Of a stretch of 20,186 nucleotides of DNA, positions 9,085-16,439 are shown piece by piece. The notes beneath the pieces are model-generated. The model worked only from the letters and a program-made list of their open reading frames with translations, did no database searches and was not told where the DNA came from. The stretch is from positions 1 through 20,186 of the forward strand of contig JAKIWU010000007.1 in assembly GCA_022749905.1 (NCBI GenBank). The letters are read 5' to 3'. Position 1 is the first letter of the stretch. Each line of letters starts with the position of its first letter. The translations under genes were made by a program, and so were the position numbers. Source of the stretch: Thermoplasmata archaeon (GTDB taxonomy: Archaea; Thermoplasmatota; Thermoplasmata; Lutacidiplasmatales; UBA184).

Positions 9085-9093
9085 CCTATTAGG
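9085..9093. promoter_or_regulatory. Shared TATA-like box between rtcB and the zinc-ribbon gene
   Basis: CCTATTAGG is nearly palindromic and is the only A/T-rich element in the 64-base gap between divergent genes. On the minus strand its centre is 25 bases from the rtcB GTG, predicting a leaderless message. On the plus strand it would start transcription near 9115, giving a leader of about 14 bases before the ATG at 9129. Bidirectional use is inferred from spacing only. Confidence 0.42.
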
Positions 9094-9128
9094 CTTAGGG
9101 AGCGAGAGGGCGCGTCGAGAGGGAGGCT

Positions 9129-9167
9129 ATGTACAGAACAACCGTCTCCGACGTCAGCCGACGATGA
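9129..9167 (+). CDS. Possible 12-codon leader ORF overlapping the zinc-ribbon gene
   Basis: ATG at 9129 follows GGGAGG at 9121-9126 and encodes MYRTTVSDVSRR before TGA at 9165-9167. That TGA overlaps the ATG of the next gene as ATGA. The downstream ATG has no Shine-Dalgarno sequence of its own, so termination and re-initiation could couple the two. The spacing between the purine run and the ATG is only 2 bases, which is short. The ORF is too small for codon statistics. It could be an accident. Confidence 0.3.
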   Translation: MYRTTVSDVSRR

Positions 9168-9517
9168 TCCTGCGTACGGCCGTGCTCGCCATCTACCTCG
9201 CGGCGCTCGCTGCGGCGCTCGCGTTGCAGTTCGTGGTCCCGGGCATTGCGGTCTACGTGTTCTATGGGTTTCTCTTCTGGCTCATCGCGAGCTTCTTCGT
9301 CTTCCGCATGCCGGCGATGAGCCGCCCGATCGCACGGGGCTCGCCGGTACGGGACCTGGCTCCGAACTCCTCTCCCGGTCCCGCGGACGCGCCGTCGCTG
9401 GCCCTCCCGTCGTCCACACCGCCCATCGCGCTCCCGTTCTGCGCCTACTGCGGCGCGGACCTTCCGGAGGGGGCGACCACATGCCCGGCCTGCCGCCACG
9501 CGGTGCGTTCGTTCTAG
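9164..9517 (+). CDS. Small two-helix membrane protein with C-terminal zinc ribbon
   Basis: Predicted 117-residue protein. Two hydrophobic helices (about 5-24 and 25-47) are followed by a Pro/Ser/Ala-rich linker and a zinc ribbon with two CxxC knuckles, C93/C96 and C107/C110 (FCAYCGADLPEGATTCPACR). This architecture, a short membrane hairpin with a cytoplasmic 'rubredoxin-like' ribbon, is common in archaea and rarely has an assigned function. ATG 9164 is the only start in this frame near the hydrophobic N terminus, and no in-frame start lies in the preceding 12 codons. It has no clear ribosome site, so it may depend on the leader ORF ending at 9167. It converges on the flavoprotein gene, with 58 bases between their ends. 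Confidence 0.75.
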   Translation: MILRTAVLAIYLAALAAALALQFVVPGIAVYVFYGFLFWLIASFFVFRMPAMSRPIARGSPVRDLAPNSSPGPADAPSLALPSSTPPIALPFCAYCGADLPEGATTCPACRHAVRSF

Positions 9518-9575
9518 GCGGCCGTCCCAATCTCGCGCGCGTGCGCTGCACGCTCGATTCGGGGAATCGGGCCCA

Positions 9576-10316
9576 TCAGTACCCGTCGAACTCCTCGGTG
9601 CGAATGTTCGTCGCGTCGACGCCCGACGCGCGGAGCATCGTCTGGAGACCCCGGACCATGCCGGGTGGTCCGGCCACGTAGTGGATCGCGCGTGGCGCAT
9701 CCGAGGCGTGGCGTGCGATCATGGCCGCGTCGATGCGTCCCCGCTCCCCCTTCCAATCGGCGAGCGACGGATCCTCATCGGTGGCGGTCGCGACGAGGCG
9801 GAACTTGGGGTTCTGGCGCTCGAGAGCACGCAGCTCCTCGAGGAACGGGGCGTCCTGCGGGCGACGGTTTGCGGAGAAGAGAACGATCCGGTGGGGGAGC
9901 TTCCGATGCCCGGCGTCGGACACGATGCTGCGGAACGGCGTTACTCCGATCCCGCCGGCAAGGATCAACGCAGGGCGGCTCGCATCCTCGTGGAGGACGA
10001 GATCTCCGAAGGGGCCGGCCAGGGTGACCTCGGTGCCAAGGGCCATCGCGGCGAGGTTTCGCTTGAAGGCGGTGTCGCGCATCCGCGTCGCCACCATGAG
10101 CCCCTCCTCGTGCGGAGCACTCGCGATCGAGAAGGCGCGCGTGTTGCCCTCGGCGTCGGTCTCCCGAGGGGAGCGCAGCGTGACCTCCAGGAACTGCCCC
10201 GCCGTAAAGGTGAAGCCCGGAGGTTTCGAGAATCGGAACGCCGTGGTTCGCTCCGCGACGTCGCGGCGTTCCATCAGTCGGCCGGTGAGCACCGTGGCCG
10301 CTCCCGCATCCCCCAT
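9576..10316 (-). CDS. FAD-binding ferredoxin-NADP reductase-like oxidoreductase
   Basis: Soluble flavoprotein of 246 residues in the ferredoxin-NADP+ reductase superfamily. The FAD-binding barrel occupies about 5-105 with the flavin motif RAFSIAS at 60-66 (the RxYSxxS position, with Phe for Tyr). The NAD(P) domain follows with GGIGVTPFRSI at 121-131 and AGPPGMVRGLQ at 215-225. The protein ends in EEFDGY, so the C-terminal aromatic residue that stacks on the flavin in many members is present. There is no 2Fe-2S domain, so it must pass electrons to a separate partner, such as a ferredoxin or an oxygenase component. The start is ATG 10316, with GGTGAT just upstream, complementary to the 16S tail. 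The physiological partner cannot be read from the neighbours. Confidence 0.87.
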   Translation of the reverse strand: MGDAGAATVLTGRLMERRDVAERTTAFRFSKPPGFTFTAGQFLEVTLRSPRETDAEGNTRAFSIASAPHEEGLMVATRMRDTAFKRNLAAMALGTEVTLAGPFGDLVLHEDASRPALILAGGIGVTPFRSIVSDAGHRKLPHRIVLFSANRRPQDAPFLEELRALERQNPKFRLVATATDEDPSLADWKGERGRIDAAMIARHASDAPRAIHYVAGPPGMVRGLQTMLRASGVDATNIRTEEFDGY

Positions 10317-10446
10317 GGATCACCCGCTCCCGTTTCGATCGGAGGTGCTCCCGAGCTATTCGGCCGCGTCTATCACAGTTGCGCGCTCCGGAGTGCGTAA
10401 CCTTCTTCCGTTTCCCGCCCTGCGAGGAGACCCAGGGGCAGCACCG

Positions 10447-10923
10447 ATGGGAGAGCGCTGGCCGGGGCCAACCTACGAGATCCACGCGACCTTCCGGGCG
10501 CCCCTCGGCTTCGTCTATCGTTGGTGCACCGACTACCGGACGGACGACGCCCGCCTCGAGGGCGAAACCTACGAACGCAAGATCCTCCACCGATCCCGCA
10601 CGAAGGTGGTCTACGAGGACCTCCAGAACTCGAAGGAAGGGTGGTGGTGGGCTCACCACGACGTGCGCCTCGATCCCCCCGATCACTGGCGCTCGGACTC
10701 CGTAGGGAGCCACCGAGCGTACTCGCTCGACTACCGGCTCTCCGAACGCCCGGGGGACCGGACGGAACTCGTCCTTCGCGCCCGACGGCGCCCGTACGGC
10801 GTCGGGGAGAACAATCCGCCGAAGGGCACGTGGGAGCGGAACACCACGAACCTGTGGAAGAACTTTGGAAGGAATCTCGAGAAGGACTACACCCGCTCCC
10901 TCGGAATGCGCCGACGCACCTAG
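10447..10923 (+). CDS. SRPBCC/START-like small-molecule-binding protein (predicted)
   Basis: Predicted 158-residue soluble protein. The opening YEIHATFRAPLGFVYRWCTD has the strand-helix pattern of the SRPBCC (Bet v 1-like) fold, in which a strand leads into 'P...v...l.D'. An alternating strand pattern follows, then a long C-terminal helix rich in charged residues (NTTNLWKNFGRNLEKDYTRS), which would close the ligand cavity. No catalytic motif is visible. I chose ATG 10447, preceded by purine-rich GAGGAGA about 20 bases upstream and AGGGG closer in. An in-frame upstream start near 10315 would add a poorly structured stretch. It is divergent from the flavoprotein gene across 130 bases and is followed by a hairpin. 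The ligand is unknown, and the fold call is from pattern only. Confidence 0.65.
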   Translation: MGERWPGPTYEIHATFRAPLGFVYRWCTDYRTDDARLEGETYERKILHRSRTKVVYEDLQNSKEGWWWAHHDVRLDPPDHWRSDSVGSHRAYSLDYRLSERPGDRTELVLRARRRPYGVGENNPPKGTWERNTTNLWKNFGRNLEKDYTRSLGMRRRT

Positions 10924-10928
10924 CCGAA

Positions 10929-10950
10929 CCCGTCCGGATCCAAGGACGGG
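10929..10950 (+). terminator. Hairpin after the SRPBCC-like gene
   Basis: A perfect 7-base-pair stem (CCCGTCC at 10929-10935, GGACGGG at 10944-10950) with an 8-base loop lies 6 bases after the stop codon and is followed by a pyrimidine-rich stretch (CCTTTCTCCCTC). It fits a transcript end for the plus-strand gene. Archaeal termination depends mainly on U-runs, so the role is uncertain. Confidence 0.4.
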
Positions 10951-10998
10951 GACCGCCTTTCTCCCTCGCTCCACCACCCGTTGAGGGCGGGCTCGGAA

Positions 10999-11024
10999 GG
11001 CCGCCCGGAAATGGCGGGACGGCC
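10999..11024 (-). terminator. Hairpin downstream of the biotin operon
   Basis: GGCCGCCCG at 10999-11007 pairs with CGGGACGGCC at 11015-11024, giving a 9-base-pair stem with one bulged base and a 7-base loop. It sits 14 bases beyond the stop of the biotin carrier gene, the last gene of the minus-strand operon. No U-run follows it, so the terminator role is only suggested by position. Confidence 0.3.
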
Positions 11025-11038
11025 CGGTCGCTTCGGCC

Positions 11039-11581
11039 CTAGTCCGGGACCACACGGAGCATCGGCTCACGCGCTCTCACCGCGGAACCGGCCCGAACCT
11101 TGAGATCGCGGACGGTCCCGCGATGGGGCGCCGCGACCTCGTTCCGCATCTTCATCGCTTCCACCACGAGAAGGACCGCGCCGGCTTCGACGCGGTCCCC
11201 GTCCGAGACGCGGACCTCGATGACGCGCCCGGGCATCGGAGGCGCTACGGCGTTCGGGTCGTCGGACGGTCCGGACGGTGGGGACGATGCGACCACCCGC
11301 GGGGAAGACGTCGCGTCGATGGTGGAGCTTCCCGTCTCGACACGAGCCTCGACCTGAAAGCGCTCCCCCTCGACGGTGACGCTCAACGGCCCCTTGGCCG
11401 CAAGATCCGGCCAGTCGTCCACGAAAATGCGTTCGCCTGCGATCTCGAGTTCGAGCCCCTTCGGGCCTTCGGAAAGGATCCGCACGGGAAGCTGGGCCGT
11501 CCCCATCCTGGCAAATCCTCCGACGAGGTCCACCTCGACGTTCCGGGGTTCACCATCCACGACGAGCTCGACCTTCGGCAA
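11039..11581 (-). CDS. Biotin carboxyl carrier protein with N-terminal BT-like domain
   Basis: Swinging-arm protein of 180 residues carrying carboxylated biotin between active sites. The C-terminal biotinyl domain (about 110-180) has the EAMKM motif with K144 as the biotinylated lysine and the usual flanking PMPGRV...DGDRVEAG. The N-terminal part (about 1-80) shows repeated short strands (VELVVDGEPRNVEVDL, LSVTVEGERFQVEA), like the BT domain that docks biotin carriers to acyl-CoA carboxylases. A Ser/Pro linker separates the two. I place the start at TTG 11581 because GGAGGGGG lies at 11583-11590 and conserved sequence begins there. The longer frame to 11737 adds only an Arg-rich segment read from the neighbouring gene. 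It overlaps the 3' end of the pyruvate-type carboxyltransferase by 32 bases and is the last gene of the biotin operon. Confidence 0.92.
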   Translation of the reverse strand: MPKVELVVDGEPRNVEVDLVGGFARMGTAQLPVRILSEGPKGLELEIAGERIFVDDWPDLAAKGPLSVTVEGERFQVEARVETGSSTIDATSSPRVVASSPPSGPSDDPNAVAPPMPGRVIEVRVSDGDRVEAGAVLLVVEAMKMRNEVAAPHRGTVRDLKVRAGSAVRAREPMLRVVPD

Positions 11582-13082
11582 TCCCCCTCCTTCCGCCCTG
11601 GAGGCGTGCACGGCCCTCGACCGCCCACGCAGAATTCCCGCTCCGCATCGGAGCGAAGCGGGTCGCGCCCGTGCGCGCCCGTGCGTTCGAGGACCGCATG
11701 ACGGCCGTGATTCCGAGCGCCGCCGTCGTGAGAGCATCCCAGGTGACGCCCTCGGCCCGCGACTCCGTGAACGCCCGGAAGACGGTGGGGAAGAGCGCGT
11801 ACGACAGGGCTTCCGCGTCGTCCGCGGCTGGGACGAGGGTCCGGACCTCGCGCAGTCCAGCCTCGAACTCTGGCTCCTTCAGCGTCGAGGGTGAGGCCTG
11901 GTCCGCCGGTCCAAGAGCTGTGACCTTCTCCACGAGCACGGGATCGAGCGGGCCCGGGGCCCGTCCGTAGGCACCGCGTACATACTCCTTCACCTCGCGG
12001 GAGACCTGCTGATAGCGCGTCCCCGCGAGAACGTTCAGGACGGCCTGGGCGCCGACGATCTGGCTGGTCGGGGTCACGAGCGGCGGGTAGCCGAGGTCGG
12101 CCCGGACCCTCGGGATCTCCGCGAGGACCTCGGTGAGGCGACCGGTCGCCTCCTGCTCGGAGAGCTGCGCCAGAAGGTTCGAGAGCATCCCACCGGGGAC
12201 CTGATGCTGGAGGATCGACGGGTCGGTCATGAGCGAGCGGGGGTTCAGCATCGGCCGGTAGTGCTCGAGCACACCCCGGAAGTAGGTCGCGATCTCCGAG
12301 AGCGCGGTGAGATCGAGCTTCGGATCGACGGCCATCCCCTGCATCGCGCCGACGAGAGCTTCGGTCGGCGGTTGGCTCGCTCCGCCGGAGAACGGCGAGA
12401 TCGCGGTATCGATCGCGGTCGCGCCGGCCTCGGCAGCGGCGAGGCAGGCGAGCGTGGAGAACCCCCCGGTGGAATGGGTGTGGACCACCACCGGAAGTCG
12501 GACCTCGCGGACGAGGGCGCGGGTCAGAGCGGTCGCGTCGCCCGGGGGGAGGAAGCCACCCATATCCTTGATGCAGAGCTCGGAGGCGCCGAGCTCGGCG
12601 AGCGTCCGGCCGAGGGCGACGAACGCGTCCAACGTATGCACGGGCGAGCGGGTGTAGCAGATCGTTCCCTGCGCGACCGCGCCGGCCTTGCGTACCGCCG
12701 AAAGGGCGGAACGCATGTTGCGCGGGTCGTTCAGGGCATCGAAGATCCGGAAGATCCCGATGCCCTGCCGTGCCGCTTCCCGCACGAACCGTTCGACGAG
12801 ATCGTCGTCGTACGGCCGGTAGCCGACGAGGTTCTGGCCGCGGAGGAGCATCTGGAGCGGCGTCCTCGGCATCGCGCGCTTGAGGGCGCGGAGCCGCTCC
12901 CAAGGGTCCTCGTGGAGGTAGCGCAGACAGACGTCGAAGGTCGCTCCGCCCCAGACCTCGAGCGAGCGGTAGCCGATCCCATCCAGCGCCTCGGCGATCG
13001 GGAGCATGTGGCGCGTGCGCATGCGCGTCGCGATCAGGGACTGGTGCCCGTCGCGGAGCACGGTCTCGGTGATCCCGACCAT
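11550..13082 (-). CDS. Pyruvate/oxaloacetate carboxyltransferase (PycB / OadA / transcarboxylase 5S family)
   Basis: Metal-dependent carboxyltransferase that moves CO2 between carboxybiotin and pyruvate/oxaloacetate. The 510 residues form a TIM barrel with the metal-site Asp D11 in TVLRDGHQS, the carbamylated lysine K172 in CIKDMGGFL and metal ligands H201 and H203 in VVHTHSTGG. The conserved post-barrel domain follows (SILQHQVPGGMLSNL). Many archaeal PycB proteins continue into a fused biotin domain. Here the chain ends in an unconserved Arg/Gly-rich tail of about 45 residues, and the biotin domain is a separate, overlapping gene in another frame. ATG 13082 has GAGGTG upstream. The gene starts 15 bases after the acyl-CoA carboxyltransferase. 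Function could be pyruvate carboxylase B subunit, oxaloacetate decarboxylase alpha, or the 5S subunit of a transcarboxylase; the gene set favours the last. Confidence 0.9.
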   Translation of the reverse strand: MVGITETVLRDGHQSLIATRMRTRHMLPIAEALDGIGYRSLEVWGGATFDVCLRYLHEDPWERLRALKRAMPRTPLQMLLRGQNLVGYRPYDDDLVERFVREAARQGIGIFRIFDALNDPRNMRSALSAVRKAGAVAQGTICYTRSPVHTLDAFVALGRTLAELGASELCIKDMGGFLPPGDATALTRALVREVRLPVVVHTHSTGGFSTLACLAAAEAGATAIDTAISPFSGGASQPPTEALVGAMQGMAVDPKLDLTALSEIATYFRGVLEHYRPMLNPRSLMTDPSILQHQVPGGMLSNLLAQLSEQEATGRLTEVLAEIPRVRADLGYPPLVTPTSQIVGAQAVLNVLAGTRYQQVSREVKEYVRGAYGRAPGPLDPVLVEKVTALGPADQASPSTLKEPEFEAGLREVRTLVPAADDAEALSYALFPTVFRAFTESRAEGVTWDALTTAALGITAVMRSSNARARTGATRFAPMRSGNSAWAVEGRARLQGGRRGIAEGRARRGW

Positions 13083-13097
13083 CGCACCTCGCAGGGC

Positions 13098-14645
13098 CTA
13101 CAGCGGGAGATTGCCGTGCTTCTTCGGGGGCCGGTCCTCGCGCTTCGTCGCGAGGAACGCGAGGCCGTCGACGAGGCGTCGTCGGGTCTCGGCAGGATCG
13201 ATCACCGCGTCGATGTAGCCCCGCCCCGCGGCGAGGTACGGGTTCAGGAACTCCTCGCGATAGGCACGGACGTGCTCGGCGCGCGTCCGTTCGCGCTCCG
13301 CGGGAGCCGCGCGCTCGAGCTCCTTACGGAAGAGGATGTTCACCGCGCCCTCCGCCCCCATGACGGCGATCTCGGCTGTCGGCCACGCGTAGTTGAGGTC
13401 GCCTCCGAGGTGCTTCGAGCACATCACGTCGTAGGCGCCGCCGTAGGCCTTCCGGAGGATGACGGTGAGCTTCGGCACGGTGGCCTCGGCGTAGGCATAG
13501 AGGAGCTTCGCCCCGTGCCGAATGATCCCGCCGTGCTCTTGCGCGATCCCCGGAAGGAAGCCCGGCACATCGACAAAGGTCACGAGTGGGACGTTGAACG
13601 CGTCGCAGAACCGCACGAAGCGGGCCCCCTTCGTCGACGCGGTCGCATCGAGGCATCCGGCCAAGTGCATCGGCTGATTCGCGACGACGCCGATCGTGGA
13701 GCCGGCGAGACGGGCAAACTCGGTCACAAGGTTCGCACCGAACGCGGGTTGGATCTCGAGCCCGCTCGAAGCGTCCACGACCCGGGACAGGACCTCGCGC
13801 ACGTCGTACGGAGCGTCGGCGGCGGTCGGCACGAGCGCGGCGAGCCCCCCGGGGTCCGAAGCCGGCGCAGCCTCGTCGATGCGCGGTGGATCGTCGAGGT
13901 TGTTGAGCGGGAGGTAGGCGAGCAGCCGTCGCGCGAGGGCGATCGCATCCGCATCGGAGGCGGCGGTAAGGTGCGAGACCCCGCTGAGGGAGGCGTGCGC
14001 GTCGGCGCCCCCGAGCGCCTCCGCGCTCACCTCCTCCCCCGTGACCGCGCGGATCACGTCGGGGCCGGTGATGAACATCTGGGCAGAGCCTCGTGCCATG
14101 ATGACGAAGTCGGTGAGGGCGGGCGAGTAGACCGCGCCGCCCGCGCACGGCCCAAGGATGAGCGAGATCTGGGGAACGACGCCCGAGAGCTGGACGTTTC
14201 GGGCGAACACCTCGCCGTAGCCGCCGAGGCTCATCACGCCCTCCTGAATGCGCGCACCGCCGGAGTCATTGAGGCCGACGATGGGGACCCCTGCGCGCTT
14301 CGCCGCGTCCATCGCCTTGACGATCTTCTCGGCGTGGGCCTCGCCGAGGGCGCCCCCGAAGACCGTCGCATCGTGAGCGAACCCGCAGGCGGGCCGACCC
14401 TCGATCTGACCGAACCCGACAACGACCCCATCCCCCGGCACGACGCGTTCGGCGATCCCGAAGGCCGTCGCGCGGTGCGTGACGAACTCGCCCATCTCGG
14501 AGAACGAACCGGGATCGAACAGCGCCTCGATCCGGGCGCGTGCGCTCAGCCGGCCCGAATCCGCCTGGCGCTTCGCGCGCTCTGCTCCACCGCCCGCCCG
14601 TGCCTTCTCGCGAAGGCTCCGGAAACGCTCGTAGGGATCGCTCAT
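13098..14645 (-). CDS. Acyl-CoA carboxyltransferase (propionyl/methylmalonyl-CoA, 12S/PccB type)
   Basis: Carboxyltransferase of 515 residues, the standard family length, acting on an acyl-CoA, most likely propionyl-CoA/methylmalonyl-CoA, and biotin. Two crotonase-like halves are clear. The N half has the first oxyanion-hole glycines (LNDSGGARIQEGVMSLGGYG, GPCAGGAVYSPAL). The C half has FVDVPGFLPGIAQEHGGIIR and KAYGGAYDVM, with the ending RPPKKHGNLPL typical of propionyl-CoA carboxylase beta chains. Substrate choice within the family (acetyl-, propionyl- or methylmalonyl-CoA) cannot be settled by eye. ATG 14645 overlaps the stop of the biotin ligase as ATGA, so the two are translationally coupled. 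The same subunit serves in propionyl-CoA carboxylase, methylmalonyl-CoA decarboxylase and transcarboxylase. Confidence 0.93.
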   Translation of the reverse strand: MSDPYERFRSLREKARAGGGAERAKRQADSGRLSARARIEALFDPGSFSEMGEFVTHRATAFGIAERVVPGDGVVVGFGQIEGRPACGFAHDATVFGGALGEAHAEKIVKAMDAAKRAGVPIVGLNDSGGARIQEGVMSLGGYGEVFARNVQLSGVVPQISLILGPCAGGAVYSPALTDFVIMARGSAQMFITGPDVIRAVTGEEVSAEALGGADAHASLSGVSHLTAASDADAIALARRLLAYLPLNNLDDPPRIDEAAPASDPGGLAALVPTAADAPYDVREVLSRVVDASSGLEIQPAFGANLVTEFARLAGSTIGVVANQPMHLAGCLDATASTKGARFVRFCDAFNVPLVTFVDVPGFLPGIAQEHGGIIRHGAKLLYAYAEATVPKLTVILRKAYGGAYDVMCSKHLGGDLNYAWPTAEIAVMGAEGAVNILFRKELERAAPAERERTRAEHVRAYREEFLNPYLAAGRGYIDAVIDPAETRRRLVDGLAFLATKREDRPPKKHGNLPL

Positions 14646-15382
14646 GGGGCCTCGTCGACGGCGACCGCCCCGGACCGGATCTCGACGCGCGCGCCGTCCT
14701 GGTCGAGCCAGAGCACCCCGTCCTCCCCGATGTCCTCGATCGTTCCGCTCAGAAGGCCGTCGACCCGCGCCGGCCGGCCGCGTCCGTAGAGCCGCGCCCG
14801 ACAACGTTCGACCACCGCGCGTGGACCCTCGGGGGTCCGGAGAAGGGCGGCAGCCTGATCGATCGACGCCACGACAAGCGGCTCGACGTCCCCGGGCTGG
14901 ACAGGGTCCCGGGTGAGCTCGGACAGGATCGCCACGCGATCCCGCAGCGCGAGGGGGAAGGCGGTACGGGGGGTGTGGACGTTGATCCCGATGCCGACCA
15001 CGAACGCCTCTCCAAGGGTGGGGGAGACGATCCTGTCGACGAGAACGCCACCGAGTTTCTGGGGCGGGGCACGCGACCTCGGGACGAGCAGGTCGTTCGG
15101 CCACTTGATCTGGGGCGAGACTTCGAACCTGCGTTGGAGGGCATCGGCGAGCGCGACACCGACGGCGATCGGCATGAGGTTCGAGCGGACGTCGAGGGCC
15201 CGAGTGACCATCGAGAGATAGAGCCCCCCTTCCGGCGAGGCCCACGAGTTCGACCCTCGACCTCGCCCGCCGAACTGGCTGTCGGCGACGACGAGGGTGC
15301 CCTCACCTGCCCCGGCCCGGGCTCGCCCGATCGCTTCGTCCTGGGTCGAGGGGAGCACGGCGCGATGGATCCGCCGGGCCAC
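14642..15382 (-). CDS. birA: Biotin protein ligase BirA (no DNA-binding domain)
   Basis: Activates biotin as biotinyl-AMP and attaches it to the carrier lysine. Family motifs from GTG 15382: PSTQDEA (11-17), the biotinyl-AMP loop GGRGRGSNSW (38-47), GGLYLS (52-57), KWPNDL (93-98) with the active lysine K93, KLGGVL (109-114) and GIGINV (130-135), then the small C-terminal domain. The resulting 246 residues match stand-alone archaeal ligases, so it should not act as a repressor as E. coli BirA does. The frame stays open upstream to 15739, but that part overlaps the neighbouring membrane protein gene and is Pro/Arg/Ser-rich. GTG 15382 has GGAG a few bases upstream and begins just before conserved sequence. 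It is the first gene of the biotin operon, whose last gene encodes its likely substrate. Confidence 0.92.
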   Translation of the reverse strand: MARRIHRAVLPSTQDEAIGRARAGAGEGTLVVADSQFGGRGRGSNSWASPEGGLYLSMVTRALDVRSNLMPIAVGVALADALQRRFEVSPQIKWPNDLLVPRSRAPPQKLGGVLVDRIVSPTLGEAFVVGIGINVHTPRTAFPLALRDRVAILSELTRDPVQPGDVEPLVVASIDQAAALLRTPEGPRAVVERCRARLYGRGRPARVDGLLSGTIEDIGEDGVLWLDQDGARVEIRSGAVAVDEAP

Positions 15383-15488
15383 GAGGAGCGCTCCGGCCGT
15401 CGAGGAACGAGCCCGCGCCTTAACGATTACCGGACGGGCCGGCCACGGCGTCGCCTCCTCGAACCAGGAGGGGTACTCCGGCCGGGAT

Positions 15489-16439
15489 TCAGCCGTAGGT
15501 TCGGACCGTGTCGGGGGCAAGGGGTCGCGGAAGGCCCGGAGCTGGGGGATGGGCGAGCCAGCGATCATACGCACCACCAAGGCGCCAGAACCCATAGAGC
15601 AGGACGACGGGGGAAACGAGAGCCACGAGCCGGACCGGCGGCACGAGGTAGCCGGCAGCGCCTGCCACGGAGAGGATGGCGCCGAGAAGGATGATCGTTC
15701 GCGCGGTCTCCGCCTCCGTCCGGATCTCCTGGGGCGCAATCCCGCCGAGGCCGCCGACGAGCCCTCGGGTCGCGAACCAGTAGAGGAGAAAGGCCAGAAG
15801 CGCGGAGATCAGGACCACCCCCACGACCAGACCGACGAACTGGGAGAAATCGACCGTTGGAGCAGACGTTGTGGTTGTGGTGTTCGAGACGGGCGCGAGC
15901 GAGCTCACGATCTCGAATACCAGGACCACGACGAAGACGACCCCGACGATGATGTTCACGAAGAACAGGGCGGTGGTCACGGTCCAGTCCGAGCGCGCAC
16001 GCCGGGCTGCCTCGGCTGCCTGGGGACCGAACTCCCCCGCGTGCCGCGCGAGCTTGTTGCTCCCCCCGAGCCACGTGGACCAGGCGAGGACGAGGATGAT
16101 GAAGCCCGCGATGGCGAAGGTCACGCTCAGCACCGCTGCCGCGATGGCGGCGCCCGGGTTCGGGGTGGGGACGGTCATGCGACCCATGCTCACGGGGCCG
16201 AGGAGGGAGCCCGCCGAGCCGAACACGACCGAGCCGAGGAGCGCCACCGCGACGAGGGTGATCAGGATCGAAATGACGAGGTAGATCTCGTAGTAGGTGA
16301 TCGACCTTCGAAGCTCGCGGACGGCATCCGCGGTCCCAGAGCCGGGCGGACCGGGCCAGCCGGAACCCCACAGAGCCCCGTAGGGCGGAGGAGGAGGGGC
16401 GGGTGTGGGCTGGCCGGCAGGAGGACTCGAGTACGACAT
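15489..16439 (-). CDS. Six-helix membrane protein of unknown function
   Basis: Predicted 316-residue integral membrane protein that I cannot assign to a named family. A cytoplasmic-looking Pro-rich N terminus (about 1-33, PTPAPPPPPYG) is followed by hydrophobic helices at about 52-75, 97-123, 153-180, 201-224, 247-265 and 268-287. The loop at 186-200 is Thr/Ser-rich (NTTTTTSAPTVDF) and probably faces outside. The loop at 124-150 is charged and Ala-rich. The C-terminal tail is again Pro-rich. Pro-rich N termini followed by four to six helices occur in many poorly characterised archaeal membrane proteins. ATG 16439 is preceded by AAGGGGGA. The gene lies 106 bases upstream of birA on the same strand, with no evidence that it shares the biotin function. 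Confidence 0.75.
   Translation of the reverse strand: MSYSSPPAGQPTPAPPPPPYGALWGSGWPGPPGSGTADAVRELRRSITYYEIYLVISILITLVAVALLGSVVFGSAGSLLGPVSMGRMTVPTPNPGAAIAAAVLSVTFAIAGFIILVLAWSTWLGGSNKLARHAGEFGPQAAEAARRARSDWTVTTALFFVNIIVGVVFVVVLVFEIVSSLAPVSNTTTTTSAPTVDFSQFVGLVVGVVLISALLAFLLYWFATRGLVGGLGGIAPQEIRTEAETARTIILLGAILSVAGAAGYLVPPVRLVALVSPVVLLYGFWRLGGAYDRWLAHPPAPGLPRPLAPDTVRTYG

Noticed and set aside
12204..14789. An 861-codon open frame on the plus strand
   Set aside because: It lies opposite the two carboxyltransferase genes, which have full-length conserved motifs. Its sequence is rich in Arg, Gly, Glu and His with no recognisable domain, as expected for an antisense frame in GC-rich DNA.
15383..15739. 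A longer N terminus for the biotin ligase, which could be a DNA-binding domain
   Set aside because: The upstream residues are Pro/Arg/Ser-rich, show no helix-turn-helix pattern and largely overlap the adjacent membrane protein gene.
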